Part shown: positions 47,701 to 61,181 of the stretch, piece by piece | Layout: each line of letters opens with the position of its first letter | Numbering within the stretch: the stretch's first letter is position 1 | Assembly (NCBI RefSeq): GCF_000004075.3 | Contig: NC_026656.2 | Location: 1,860,001 to 1,924,000, forward strand | Length of the DNA stretch: 64,000 nt | DNA from: Cucumis sativus | Taxonomy: Eukaryota > Streptophyta > Magnoliopsida > Cucurbitales > Cucurbitaceae | Reading direction: 5' to 3' | Program-made: the position numbers and the translations under genes | Notes under the pieces: generated by a model | What the model was told of the DNA's origin: nothing | The model's input: the letters and a program-made list of their open reading frames with translations, nothing else | The model's database searches: none

Positions 47701-49652
47701 AGTTCCTCCACATGTGAAAAAGTCTTCAAAGACTTGATGAGCCCCAAATAGTATAAAAGAAGCTTGCCTTTCATTTCTAATCATCTCAACTTGAAACACT
47801 TCATAACCCCCGGAGACATTTGTGTGATTGTAATAAATTTTCACAAAGAAGAAATTTTTGGTATGTACTTTTTTCTCCCTTGAGAGTTTTTTCATGTTAA
47901 TTATAGTGTTTCTAGATTTATTGTTTGCTTGTTCCTATTGCTGCTGTAGTGGGAGATTTTTTTCCCCAAAATATCACTCACTTAAAAAAGAAAAACTATA
48001 ATGATACTCTCTCCCACCTTCATTTTGTACTTTCTTTGTCACCTCTTTTACTTGTTATGGAGTTATTTTTTTCTGACTATTCTGAGCTAAGTTTGTAGGA
48101 AACTCAACCATGAGTTATTAATACTATGTTATTAAATTATTGTTAGATTTGCAGGTAGTCCTAAATTTTTGGTTTGGTCCTTTTCTCTATGGGCAACAGT
48201 TCCAACCTACTCAGCCTAGTTGGCTTTTGAAAAGGTGAAACTTTTGACACAACCCTCCAAATTAGACTTTGGGGGCTAGTCACATTCCTATGCACCCCAA
48301 AAGTTTTAGTGCCCATTATATCTAGCTTTGAAGTTATATATTCAAAAAAGTTGGCAAGTAAATTTAGTTGTTCTTGAGTTGGACCCACCTACTAATTTAA
48401 GTTCAACCAAACTCAAAAAAAACTTCAAAGATATATTATTGAGGCAACTTTAAGTTAAAGCAATGAAAATTCAAATATAAATATCCTTTCCTTCTTGATT
48501 GTATGCAATTACTTACTAAGCATGGGAAGGACGAATGAGCTTTGAAGGTCTCATAAAACACAACTGTAATCCCTTAGATTAGTGACAAGTTGTGATGACC
48601 TAAACGTTGTTGTTTATCAGTTCGTTTGGTAGTTGTAACCCACCCAGATATTTGTTTTGACAAATTGTATCTATGTCCACAAATAGTATCACTCTTGCAC
48701 ATCACTAATAATTGAATTGAATTATGATCATTAAACATGTATTATAAGTATAAAAAAGTTGACGACAAAAATTCTATGACTCAAAGACTTACGTCTAACT
48801 CAAGGTTTGATGAAAAAGAAAACACTTATTTGTTCGAATTTTGACTTTTATCTTATTCTAGAATACTTATTAAATCTTCGTACCATTTATTTTGAACATT
48901 ATGGTTAGTTGAAAATCTTAATCCATTAAATGAAAGATAATATAAAAAACACTTAGAAGAAGAAGAAAAGATGTGCATGTACTGACAAAACTAACTTATA
49001 TTTCTCTATTATATGAACTTGGTTCTATGTTAACTACTAAAATTTATTATATTAATACTAGTTATTGAAATTAATCAATTGATTTTTAAATCAAAATCAA
49101 TATATGATTAATTAGAAGAGAATAAGGAAGAGCCCGATTCATTCATTTTCGGGTTGGTTTCAATTTAGTCCATATGAATTTAATGTTAATTATTTCCTAA
49201 TGTAAACAAAAGAAAGAGGGTAGTAAAAATTTCAACAACATCCCTAATTAGGGTGACAAAGAAAATTCAAAAGTTTTTGTTTTTATTTATGTTTTAGAAT
49301 ATTACATTATTACAACATAGAAGGCAAGAATTTAAACTCACAAACTGTCTGGAAGAATAAAAAATAACTCAATGTTCAAATCAACAAACGTTAATGAATT
49401 AAAATAAAAGAAAACAATATATAATTCAAGACATCAATTATATATATAAAAAAGAGTCAAAATCTCATACTATATCTTAATAAATAAATAAATGAATAAA
49501 AGAATTTGTTTATTTATTATTTATGAGAGATATGGATAATTAGTAGACTTAAGAAAAAGGAAAAAAAAAAAGGGAAAAAAAGGGGGAATTGATATTTTTA
49601 ATTTTGAAAAAAAGGGAAAAAAATATTTAATAATTTTAATTTCCAAAACACA

Positions 49653-49654
<2 letters not shown>

Positions 49655-49696
<42 letters not shown>

Positions 49697-49706
49697 CTCT
49701 CTCTCA
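49655..49706 (+). repeat. CT microsatellite in AHL leader
   Basis: About eighteen CT units followed by a T/C-rich stretch, ending 10 bp before the AHL start codon, so almost surely in the 5' UTR. Length is likely polymorphic. Confidence 0.9.
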
Positions 49707-49715
49707 TCTCAAGAA

Positions 49716-52700
49716 ATGGAACCCAATGAAAACCAGCTCAGCTCCTACTTCCACCACCATCAACACCACCATCAAACTCCCACCACCACATCGCCGACCA
49801 ATGGCCTTCTTCCACCTACCCACCACCTCTCCGCCGCCGCTGCCTCCTCCGACGCCGGTCCTCATGTTGTATACCCTCACTCCGTCCCTTCCGCCGCCGT
49901 CTCTTCTTCTCCTCTTGAGCCCGCACGTCGGAAGAGAGGTCGGCCGAGGAAGTACGGAACACCGGAGGAAGCTTTAGCGGCTAAGAAAGCTGCTACGGCC
50001 TCGTCTCACTCTTCGTCTTCTAAGGCCAAGAAGGAACTCGCTTCTTCTTCTTCTCTTAATGCCGTTTCCGCTTCTTCTTCCTTCTCAACGCCTTCTAAGA
50101 AATCTCAGTTGGCTGCACTTGGTGGGTTTTCTTTTTCTGTTTTATTTGTGGAATTTATTATTATTATTATTTTTTTTTTTTTTTGCCCTTGTTGGGAATT
50201 TTGTGGATTTTTCTGGGGTTTTGGAATTTGGAATTCGTTGTTGTTTTTTTGTTTTTTGATTTCTGGGTTGTGGAATTGAATTTTTAATTTCGCTGTTTAT
50301 TCTGCTTTTGGTTTCTCTCTCGTTTACGTTTTTGGAATTTCTTTCTTTGTTTTTGTTTTAAACCCTACTCTCAAAAGCCCTGTCTACTCCTCTTGTAGTC
50401 CTTTAGCGGCTTTTCTCAATCTGTATTGTAATTTGGTTAGTGATGACTTTTGGTTTATGATAGTTTTTGGAAACTACTTGGAACTTGTGAAAAATGTATC
50501 TGAATTTGGCAACAAACATTAACTCGATTGATTTAAGCATTATATTATGGGAAGTTCGGATTTTTACCCCCACACACACATTGTTTAACTAATGGGAAAT
50601 TGTATTGAATTTAGGTTGCAGTGGTTTTTATAGTAATGCAGTCATTTGGGTAGAGGTTCATAATTCTGGAACGATTAGAGTTCATGGCTGATATATATTG
50701 CTTGGTTTTGCTTCTTGCTTTTGTAAATAATCGGACTTTATTGATCACTAATTCTGTTGCACTTGCACCATGATTTTTATAAGAAACAGTTTTCGTTTAT
50801 GCTGAAAATAAGGAACAGTTTTCATTTGTTTAATTATTCACGTTGGATTACTTTAGACAAAGGTTTTAGTAGCTATCCATTTTGGGAAATTGTTTCAAAT
50901 TGGAAAGCTGTCTTGAAAGTTGAAAATTGATATTTTGGGAGGACGGTGAATTTACTTTAGGGGGGGTTTTTGTGAGGTTGATGTGAGTGTGGGTTTACCA
51001 CTTGAAACTTTTTGTTACTCTGTCCACCTTGTAAAGAAAAAGAAGAAAAAGGGAAGAAAGAAAAAAAAATGCAAATACTCAAACTTACAAGGCCAGGGGA
51101 ACAGTTGGATTTTTCCCTTTTTTTTTTTTTTTTTCCGAATAATAGATGCAAATTGAATCTTTAATTTGTATGTATGTTAATGTTTTCATGTTCTATAATA
51201 ACATATTTCCAGTCTTGGAAATTGCTTATTTGGGGTTTTTTCAGGAATATATACATGTATTAAAAAGTTTTTCATTTACTTTTTGTTTTTATTTCACTCA
51301 TGGCTATGTGTATCTGCTTACATACTTGGACTTGTTCTTCTCACTGGATATGTAGGTAATGCAGGCCAAGGTTTTGCGCCACATGTTATTAATGTTGCAG
51401 CTGGTGAGGTAATGCTTCTCCATAGCTTGTCAAAGATTTGATTCCATTTATATTCATATATTTGGAAGTGCATGTCATGTGCAAGCATTTTCACATACAC
51501 ATACAATGATATGGATAAAAATTGTGGGTCATATATATTTAATGCATTTGAGATGGTTGCAATAAAGAAATACAAACTAAGTTACAATTTCCTTAGATTT
51601 GTGTAAGAATATGGGGCTTAATCTATGCAGTCCTGGCATTGATATGTCTAGTATGATGGTAATCGTACTGCAATAGGACACAAATATTATTAAGGATCTC
51701 AGGAAAATTTGTATGATTTTGGATACTATTTTCGAATGGATTTTATTTTGTATGTGGGTGCAGATTTCTTTTAAACATCTGTTTACAGTTGATAGTTTCT
51801 CAGTTTGATTTCCTGTCTCTTGCCTTTTGATATAGTTTATGTATTGAAATAATAGACAAATTTGTTTCTACTTATTATGTTTTTGATGTTATTTGAAGGC
51901 TTTAATGTTTACTGCTTTTAATTTAAAAGTAAAGTGTGTGCCTTAAGAGATTCTGATGGGTCATAATGTTCACTTGTAGAGATTTTGAAGATGGTTTTCT
52001 GTTTCTCACTCTGTCTCACTCCTCCTCTTTTTTCTTTTCTCTTGTTTTGGGGGCATTTATGATTTGATTCATGAAAAGTATTCCATCCCCCAAAAAACCA
52101 AAAGTAAACTCTATTAAAAGTAAGCCAAAGAGGACTCAGCTTTCTAAACTGTTAGGGGTATTGGAGTTGTGATTAAAGAGAGCTATTTACTATTATTAAT
52201 ATTATACTTGCTATCCAAGGGTAATGCACTTGGATTTAAATCCACCAGATTCATTGTTAGACTTTGATTTTTTGTTTTTTCGTCAAGACTTTGGTATTGA
52301 CAGAAAAAAAAGAAGAGTTTTCTCATCTTAGCAGTGCAGTGGAGTTGGTCCTAGTATTGAATACATAGAACATAAAATGGTTGTGGAGTTCTGGAGTGCA
52401 GAAAAATAAGAAAAGTAATATAAACTCTTGGTGCAGGTAATTCTTTTAACTTGACAGGGGATTACATAAAGTGATAAAACAATAATACCTAGTTGGACTC
52501 TTTATAGACATGATGATTTGGAATATTAGGGAATTGAAAAATAATTATTTAGGTACATTCTTAAAAAATTCTTCTAATCTCTTTTCTACCGAGTCTCAAA
52601 TAAAAGGTGTTGTAGTGCAGCAAAAATGAAATTTAAACAAGAAAATACACAATTAGAATCTTAACGTTGATAATCCATATAAATAATGGATGGAGATGAA

Positions 52701-55237
52701 AAAAAATTGAGGACGTCCTGAAGATGAGGATCTGTTCTTACTACTCATCTCACACACTGGCACACAAGTATGTGTGCTCCTATGCACAAAGGAAATTTTG
52801 GACTTTTGTTCTTAAATATTCGTAAGTTATGCGTATCACATATGGGATATTTTTGGCAGAAATAAATGCTTCACATATCCGAATAAGAGAGTGCCAAACT
52901 AGTCTGCAACTCCACTTTGGTTGTTTTTAGTTTTCTGACAGAATAACAGGGAGACTTGAAAGTCTGCATTAAAATAAAGGATAAAAATCAAATTATAAAT
53001 CAAGTCTTCTTGTTTTATTTATCTTTATATTTTCTTTTCTTATGCTGTAACTTGAAACTTGGTAGTAGTTGTTAAATAGTTGTTTGCTTCTTTATATGGA
53101 TAACTGCATTCAAGTTGAGAAAACCCTTAAAAAAATAATCTCTTTTTTCCTCCGTCTTTCTTTGTTCCTTTTCCATAAGTTTTTCTCCAATAACAAGGAG
53201 ATGAGCGTTCAGAATTGCTGATTTGGGTTTTAGGGAAGTGGAGCTGTGGTGGTCTGGTGGGTTAATTTCATTGGAAACCTTAATGTAGAGAGATGAAGAG
53301 TCTTTGGCCCTGGATCAAGGTTCTCTACTCAAGTGATTTGAGGGTCTGATTTTACTTAATAGGTTGGAGGCATTTTTTTTGTTAAGCCATTGTGTAACAA
53401 TCTGGCTCTAAGCCTCTAATGATCTTATCATCTTCTAAACTTATGCTGCCGAGCATTAAGCAATCTAAAATCTGAAGGAGGATAAGAAACCCCCCCCGGA
53501 AGCTGAGAGGATTATCATGGATAGAAATAAACTTTTCATTTTGTCAAAGTCAGAGAAGTAGAAATATTGCAGAAGGCCTTTGAGAGAAGTCTTCAACTAT
53601 GTGTTCAAATTTTAGTGTATCCCTTTACTCCATACCATTAAAAGTACTATTTCTTCAGAAATCAGGCCGCATCAGAAAACATTGCCAAGGGAGAACTAAT
53701 CCAATAGATTTTTGGTTAGTGCTCAATGGAAAAATATTGTTGGTTACATAACAGCTAGAAGTATATCTTGTGTCAAGAAGTAAAAACGTTGACATGAATA
53801 ACAAGGATATGCTTTGGGAATTCTTGTCATTTAGTTAATCTCGTAGTTATAGTAAACCTTATGTATTTAATTGGCAGATATAAAAGAATTTTTTATTCTT
53901 TTGTCTTCCATTGCCATCTGTCAGATTCTGTACAAAAAAAATCACATTATTGATTTCTGCTTCTTACAGGTTTACTTGTCAATTTTCATTTAATAATGGC
54001 TCATGTATACTCTATATTATATGCTTGATGAGCTATGGTGGTATCCCTTGGCCTCTTTACCCTCATAACACACACTACGATCATATTGAATAGGATGTGG
54101 GCCAGAAAATTATGCAGTTTATGCAACAATGTAAGCGGGAAATTTGTATCCTTTCTGCATCTGGTTCGATCTCCAATGCATCTCTCCGTCAGCCAGCCGC
54201 ATCAGGAGGCAATATTGCATATGAGGTATTTTTGTTTTCCTCATTTGATATTGCATCTCTTCCTTCTCAGTGTGCGGAAGAAAAGAAAATGAGAATGATG
54301 CGTTGTAGCAATCCTGGATAAATTTATTGAAATCTTGACATATTTTATGGGCCGTTGAAGAAAATCTTGACATCTGTGTTTCTTTTTAACTCCACAGATT
54401 TGCTTTTCATGAATTATGCATTATAATATTAACTATTTTCTATGTAATGGTACTTAGGGACGTTTTGAGATTGTTTCATTATGCGGATCTTATGTACGAA
54501 CTGACCTTGGAGGAAAGACTGGTGGTCTTAGTGTATGTCTGTCAAGTGCTGAAGGGCATATCATAGGAGGGGGAGTTGGTGGACCATTGAAGGCTGCTGG
54601 ACCCGTGCAGGTACGATAATAGACAGACTGAATAAGTCCAGTTGCCCACTGTATAGGGAGTGGGAGGTTTCAGTTAATGCTCGAATGTTTTATTGCATTC
54701 ATGTAACTTTGTTAAGTTAGTAGGCTTAAAGAGTTCTTTTAGATATATTATTCTTTTGTTTAGTTCATTCTCATACCGATCTGTCCACATCAGGTTATTG
54801 TTGGAACCTTTGTTATCGACCCAAAGAAAGAATTTGGTGGTGGTAAAGGTGATGGATCTGCTGTCAAGTTGCCCTCACCTATTGGTGGGACATCAATGTC
54901 AAATCTACGCTATGGCTCCAACATTGACTCTGGAGGTAATCAAATAAGGGGAAATGATGAACACCAAGGTCTTGGGGAGAGTCATTTTTTGCTTCAGCCT
55001 CGGGGAGTGAATCTGACATCACCACGATCAACGGATTGGAGGACGGGTCTGGATGCCACAAACACTGCTTATGATTTGTCAGGTATGATTTTAGTATAAA
55101 AAAAGGCACACAAACTCTCCTTTCACCTTTTACTTTTTCTGAACTAGTGATATTATGATATTGGGAACTTTTCTTTTGTAGGAAGAACAGGCCATCATTC
55201 TCCTGAAAACGGAGATTACGATCAGATTCCTGATTGA
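49716..55237 (+). CDS. AHL: AT-hook motif nuclear-localized (AHL) protein, one AT-hook plus PPC domain
   Basis: Six exons: 49716-50121, 51356-51408, 54094-54225, 54458-54610, 54794-55082, 55182-55237 (1089 nt, 362 aa, frame closed). The N-terminus is His/Pro/Ser/Ala-rich with a His-Gln run. Residues 71-81, RRKRGRPRKYG, are an AT-hook of the RGRPRKY kind that binds the minor groove of AT-rich DNA. The PPC (DUF296) domain spans about 142-270: APHVINVAAGEDVGQKIMQF, ILSASGSISNASLRQP, GRFEIVSLCGSY (the conserved core used for trimer formation and partner binding) and GPVQVIVGTFV. With one such hook and several introns it fits the type III, clade B AHLs. Family knowledge: AHLs are nuclear matrix-associated regulators of growth, hormone and flowering genes. 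Intron 2 is 2.7 kb. The tail after the domain is Gly/Ser-rich and unstructured. Confidence 0.95.
51409..54093 (+). other. Long intron 2 of the AHL gene
   Basis: 2.7 kb without any recognised gene or clear mobile element. Its size is out of line with the other AHL introns (about 0.1-1.2 kb). It may hold old insertions that I could not name. Confidence 0.5.
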
Positions 55238-58200
55238 GAGCTAACATACGAGACAGGAACAGGACTGCAAAGTTTGTCGTAGATAAATGTACAATATCAA
55301 CAGTTGCAATGGCAGTAATCTTCTCTTCACTCCTTGTTAGCTAATTCCGGTTGTAGTATGCACCATACTGTAAAGGTGATAACAAACTCTTTAGAAGTTT
55401 CTATCTTGCATTTTTATTCTCTCCTTTCCCAAGTTTTTACCCATCCGTCCACCTTTCATGGTGTATTTGCTGTTAAGTCTCTGTCTAATTCTAATTCTCC
55501 TGTTTTTCTTTTAGATGAACACGTTTGCTGTAGTTGTTACAGTTTGCAATTTCCAATTTGATTATATAAACAGGCACCTCTCTGGTGATTTAGAATTCCT
55601 TGAAGTAATCTTCTAGTGATGAACAATGCCCCTTTGATTAATTCATAAATTTTTTTGTTACAATATGTAAAGGGAAATACTTTATACACAATTTACTCCA
55701 GACTTTATGCTACAAATCTCTTTTGGATGTTGGCCAACAAAGTTGAAGTTGGGGCACAAGTCCTACGGCTAAAAGACATCAACTTTATGTTCCATTAAAT
55801 TCTTATGTTACATAATTAAAGGACTGATTTCACAACTCGGTTGTTTGCCCCAAACACCCTTATAAGCTTTCCTCTTATCCACTAAACCTGGACACAATAA
55901 GTTGGAGCTCTCATGAATGTGAATGAAAAGATTTAAAGAGTACTTATGATGTTATATAATATAGGTTGTGTAACTATCTTTGAGTTTAATATTCTTGACG
56001 GGGGTTACATAAAACTACTTTTATCATAAACAATAAATGAGGTGACTAATGATTTGATGAGATAAGAATCTTTCATGTTTCATTGGAGGATGACAGTAAT
56101 CCAACGAAAAGGAAAAATCCCAAAACTTTCTTCCTCCAATTAGAAACCAAGCCATTTCATAATTTGCAATAAGTAGATGTCAAACTCACCCCTTTTGCTT
56201 TTCATATCACTATCATACATGGTTTGAACTTTGAGCCACTTTAATTGGTTATTATTGAATTGTATCATTCTTGTTTTTAGTTTTTGCTAAAAGGAAAAAG
56301 GAAAATCCAACTTCTTTTAAGAGAGAGGTTTAAAGGTGAAAAGTTGTCTTTTGTGTGAGCCCTTTTTGCCCCTTTTTACATGACAAAACTCCTCATTGAC
56401 TTGCTCAGCCTTTTTAGCAAGTCTTTTTTTTTTTTTATAATTAACCCATTCTAAGGATTACTCTTAAAAAGTAAAAGGTCCTTTGAAAATGGTGAATATC
56501 CCATTTGTGGGAGCAAATCCCATATATTTCTCCTAGGTGTATCCAACTTTTGCACTTAAATTTATGTCCTATGGACTTTTTCTGCATATCCTTTTTGTAA
56601 AAGGCAAAAGTATATATGACCAAAGGTTTCTGTTGGCTTTGCTGTTTCATCTTATTCCTAAGGTTGCACCTAAATCTAGAAGAAAAGTTGACATGTGTCA
56701 AATGTTAATTGGGTGCAACCGTGGTTGCACTAGATTGATTGATATTAGTTATAAAATCAACTATGTTTGATTTGATCCTTGTATAGATATTTTTATTTTG
56801 TGCTTAGCGTGTTCATGTATTTTAGAAAATGTCAAACAGGTCCACTATGTATTAAATTCTTCAAGGATTTGTCAATTACTTTTGACTAATGGTTGGACCA
56901 ACCAACTCTATCAATTGACTAGTTATTGAGCCACTGGGCTTACGTGCTAAGGGGATAGATTAGTTAATACTCTAGCTCAATTATCCTATGGACACATTAA
57001 TATAGTTCTTCCACAAAAATTTCAAAGAAATTTAATATGTGATATGAATTTTGAATTTATTTTTATTTCAATATAGTCGGTACGAACTCTAGTAAATGAT
57101 TTATTGAATGTTGAAGGGGTTATTTATTTATTCATGTTTGTCTTTTTTTAGCTTCGATTGTCAAATCTTCGTAACTTAAAAATCTAAGAGAAGTTCTTGT
57201 CTTATAGGCCTTTAATCTTCAATATAGTACAATCTTTAGATCTTCAACACTTTAAAGATTTGATTTTCGATTTTTTCAATCTAGGGTAAAACCTTTATTT
57301 ATAGAGATTCGTTGGTCTTAGGTACCCTTAGACTTTATTGTCTTTTGGATCAAACAATTGGACTTAGGTCAATGTTGAGTCCTTTATCCGGTCCAATTTT
57401 CTACTATGGTCTTAAATTTCAGTTTAAAACTTTAGGTTCGGTTGGACAACAAGTGTTGTTTGAAAAAAAAGAATTATAAATTTAAATGAGTTGGATTCTA
57501 TTTGTTAAATAACTTTTGGACTAAATTATAGATCTAATCCCTAACTTTTAAATTTGTGTATATTTAGGTTATGAAGTTTCAAAACTATAACTCTAATACT
57601 CCATTTTTAAGTGAAAACATAAATAAATCAGTAACACGTCTATCTATATCAACAATAAGCACATTTCTTTTCGATGATTTAATTATAAGAACTTAAAAGT
57701 TAAACATGCTTAGTTTGGAACAATACTACATTCGATGACTTTTTTGGAAACTTTCTAATAAATATGAATGAAAAGTTGATGGTTCGATTATATAATGAAC
57801 TTTCAATTATAATACAATTCTTATATTTTAAAATTTTCTATCAAACTCGTGTTTGATACACATATAAAATCCACACATCTCCTAACCTAAAATTTTGAAA
57901 TGTTAGAGTTTGAAACTTAAAATTTTAATTTTAATTAATAATTATTTTGAAAAAAATGGATTGTATAACAAAATTACTCAAAAAAAATTATAAATATGAT
58001 CAAATATGCAAACAATAACTATTAATATTTGGATTCATTTTATTATATTCGTAAAAAATGTAACAAATAATCTATTGGAACAATTTTCAAAAGTTTATAT
58101 GAACTATTAAACTTATAATCTAAGTGAAAAAATGAATAGAAAAAAAAAAAAAAACAATTGCCAATAACCCATTTAGCTAAAAGAGTAAAGAAAAAGAGAA

Positions 58201-58324
58201 ATAAGTATAACAAATTGGAGCATCATGCAAATTTTAATCTTTCAGAATTTGATCGATTTTCTCTCTTCTTTGCACATTTGTTGGAGAATTGTTTGATCTT
58301 GAGGCTTCAATTTCGAAGAATTGA
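55238..58324. other. Intergenic DNA between AHL and methyltransferase genes
   Basis: The AHL 3' UTR lies in roughly the first 350 bases. The rest is AT-rich and without recognised genes. Between 57100 and 57420 the composition changes (more C and G, words repeating CTTAG/TTAGG), which may mark an unclassified old insertion. The methyltransferase promoter lies at the right end. Confidence 0.5.
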
Positions 58325-61181
58325 ATGGGGGAAGCTGCCGAATATTTCTCCAAAGATTTCCAATGGGATGATCTTCGTATTCGGGTTGAGAACGACCCGA
58401 ATTTGCAATACCATTTGCTTCCATTTGAGCCCTCCAATTCCGTTCCGTCAGTTTCTCCAGAAGCCGATTCAAACGCATGGAGCCGCTTTCACCTCCGTCA
58501 CTCCTCCGGCAAATTCTTCAAGGTTTTGATTCCGTTTAGTATTTTGAACTTTTTGTATTCATAGCAACCTAACTTAACTTTGCTGTTTCTCTTAGTTTGG
58601 TTGTGATTTGAGTATTTTATATTTGGGGTTCAGGAAAGGCGGTATTTGTTGAAGGAATTCCCTGAACTAGTTTCTTGTAAGAAGTATTGTAAAGTTTTGG
58701 AGGTGGGTTGTGGTAATGGAAGCACCGTTATTCCAATCTTGCGGTAACCTCCAACGTATTCTACTTTTCCTCTGCATTACTTCTTAGTCATGTTCATCAA
58801 TTTTGTTTTGTTTTTTTTAGAAATTTAGTTGATAAGTCTGTTTGTGTTTGCATTGTTTTTGCTTATATGAGATATTATTCAAAAATATTATCCTTGAAAT
58901 TAATTAGGAAGTAGAGAAAAAGCAGTGTCAGTTGGAGGATTCTTTTAGAACAGAAGACTAAAAAGACAACTGTTATTGAATGGGCGCTCTTAAAGTTTCC
59001 ACATTTTCTATTTTGCTCTTTAAATTTCGCCAATGTTTCTATGTGATATGCTATTGTTGTTTAGGTTAGCTTTCATTCAGGGGTGAAATGGAACATCTTT
59101 ACAAGGCGAAGACAAACATAATCCATATCCCTTCTTGATTTAATTATGTCAAGTTCAGTAGCTTGTTTTAGGGTCCTTAATGTAACCTTGTAACGTGTTC
59201 CATTTTCAATGAGTTAGGAGTGAGAGGTGCCACATTATAAGAGAGATAATTGATCCTTCACTTCCTTTTGAGATTTTGAGTCTGCATGATCCGCCCTACT
59301 CTATGCAGGTTCTCCTTTGTATTATCGGTAGGATATATGCTCAGATCTGTATATCACCATATACTCTTCATATTTCGTTAGAAGTCCAAAATTCTCATTT
59401 AGATTGATGTTAATCTATTTCATTAATAAAGTTATCGCTTATGGAAAACAATGATGATAGCAGTGCCCAGGTTGAGCCATTTACTGAGGGTCTAGTCCAT
59501 GGAAATGATGTGTATTCTATACATTTTTCGAACTCTGTTCAAGAGTTGAATCATAGATATTTCTTCATGAAACTTTATTGGGTGTTATGAATGCATCTTG
59601 TGGGAGAAAGTATATGAAATAGAACACAGCCTTTGCAATGCATTTGTATGGTCAAAGATAGAATAAATTTGAACAATTAAATATGCCATTGAGTTGTAGA
59701 TCTTATTGCTAGCTATTCGTTATCCTTACACACGATTACTTTCTTTGTAGCGGGAATGAGAACATCATCATCTATGCTTGTGATTGTAGCACGGAAACTC
59801 TTGAGAGAGCTAAAGACATTTTAAATGATGCTGGCTTTGCATCTTTAAAAGACCGATTCCATCCATTCTATTGTGACTTTTCTATTAGTAAGTTTCCAAC
59901 ATGGTTGGCCTGCAATTCATGCCGTGGAAACACTTTCCAACAGCAGCGGAGTTTTACTACTCCAGGTTGTTATTTTATCTATCTCTTTAGACTCATTAAC
60001 ATTCAAGATTATTGCTTTTCTTTACAATCTTATTCATCTTTCTCTACGTTTTCAGAGAATGATGGATCTCAGGCCACTGGTTCATTTGCATTAGAAGAAA
60101 GTGGATGTTGCATTGGTGGGGTTGATTTTATTACTTTGGTTCGTACCTCTTTTAGTATATTAATATAATTTTTAATTTTATCAAAGGCTTCAAATTTTGA
60201 TTCCTAATTGTGGAACATTTTTTATTTCCAAAAAAAGAAGTAACAAAAATAAAAGCTAAAAGGCTCTAAGGCATGAATGGTGATGGTGTGCTTTCGAAAA
60301 TCCTACATGTCCTGCAACTATTGTTTTGATATTGAACTAGATTCCAACTCTTTTGACCAACATCACTAAGGGAAAAACCAATAATGTATGGTGTAGCCTA
60401 GCACTAACAAACTTTTTTCAGTTTTAATGTCTTCTTGAATCTTGGTAATGACAGTTATGATGTTCTTTGGCTATTTCAGATATTTACATTATCAGCAGTG
60501 CCTCTCCAGAGGATGCCAGCATCAATCAGAGAATGCTTTATGGTTTTGAAGCCTGGAGGCCTGCTCTTATTTCGGGATTATGGTAATCGATTATGATCAG
60601 ACCAATGATGACGTATTGGTTTGCTTTAAATTCTTAAGTAAACTTCCTTTTTCCAAGTTCTAATTTCCAGGCACATGTAACATGTCTAATTTGATGTTCG
60701 GTTTAATGGAATGCAGGTCTATATGATATGACAATGCTTCGATTTGCACAAGATCAAAGAGTAGGATTCAGGGAGTATGTCAGATTAGATGGAACACGTT
60801 CTTATTTCTTCTGCTTAAGTACCTTGAGAGATCTTTTTGCCAATGCAGGCTTTGTTGAGGTACTTATTCTGTTTTGAGAAGTATCAAAGTTAGGGACGAA
60901 ATAAGATTTAAACCAACGCATAAATGAAATGACAATTACGTTTAACATGTAGCTATCTATTATGGTTCATATCCCATCTGCTCATAACGATGATGATGGT
61001 GTCGGCCTAATTAAGTTTATATTTAGTTGAGAAAATAACCGATACTGCCCCAACTAACATTAAAGCATGATTATCATTGCAGCTCGAGCTGGAATATTGT
61101 TGTGTGAAGTCCTCAAATCGCCGAAATGGAAAGAGCATGGAGAGGGTGTGGGTTCATGGAAAATTCCAGAAGCCTGTCTAA
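58325..61181 (+). CDS. METTL2/6/8-type methyltransferase, probable tRNA m3C methyltransferase
   Basis: Seven exons: 58325-58522, 58634-58743, 59751-59965, 60056-60138, 60480-60582, 60717-60859, 61083-61181 (951 nt, 316 aa, frame closed). A class I SAM-dependent fold: NAWSRFHLRHSSGKFFKERR near the N-terminus, the SAM-binding motif KVLEVGCGNGSTVIPIL (residues 86-102), acidic strand IYACDCSTETLERAK, DFITLIFTLSAVPLQRM, KPGGLLLFRDYGLYDMTML, and the C-terminal LDGTRSYFF and RVWVHGKFQKP typical of the Trm140/METTL2/6/8 family. Family knowledge: these enzymes make 3-methylcytidine at position 32 in the anticodon loop of Ser, Thr or Arg tRNAs. Plants have several members and the exact tRNA cannot be told from sequence. 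A Cys-containing insert (CNSCRGNTFQQQ) after the acidic strand is lineage-typical and is coded by exon 3. Start at the first ATG. No targeting signal is obvious. Confidence 0.92.

Larger units (their letters stand above)
45122..49654. other. Repeat-bearing intergenic DNA between MYCBP and AHL genes
   Basis: The MYCBP 3' UTR is followed by a LINE remnant (45590-46090), sequence of unclear origin (46090-47560) that may include more decayed LINE DNA, a SINE-like piece (47600-47700) and AT-rich DNA up to the AHL promoter. No functional gene recognised. Confidence 0.5.

Noticed and set aside
54879-55247. Minus-strand ORF of 122 codons opposite AHL exons 5 and 6
   Set aside because: It is the shadow of real coding sequence on the plus strand.
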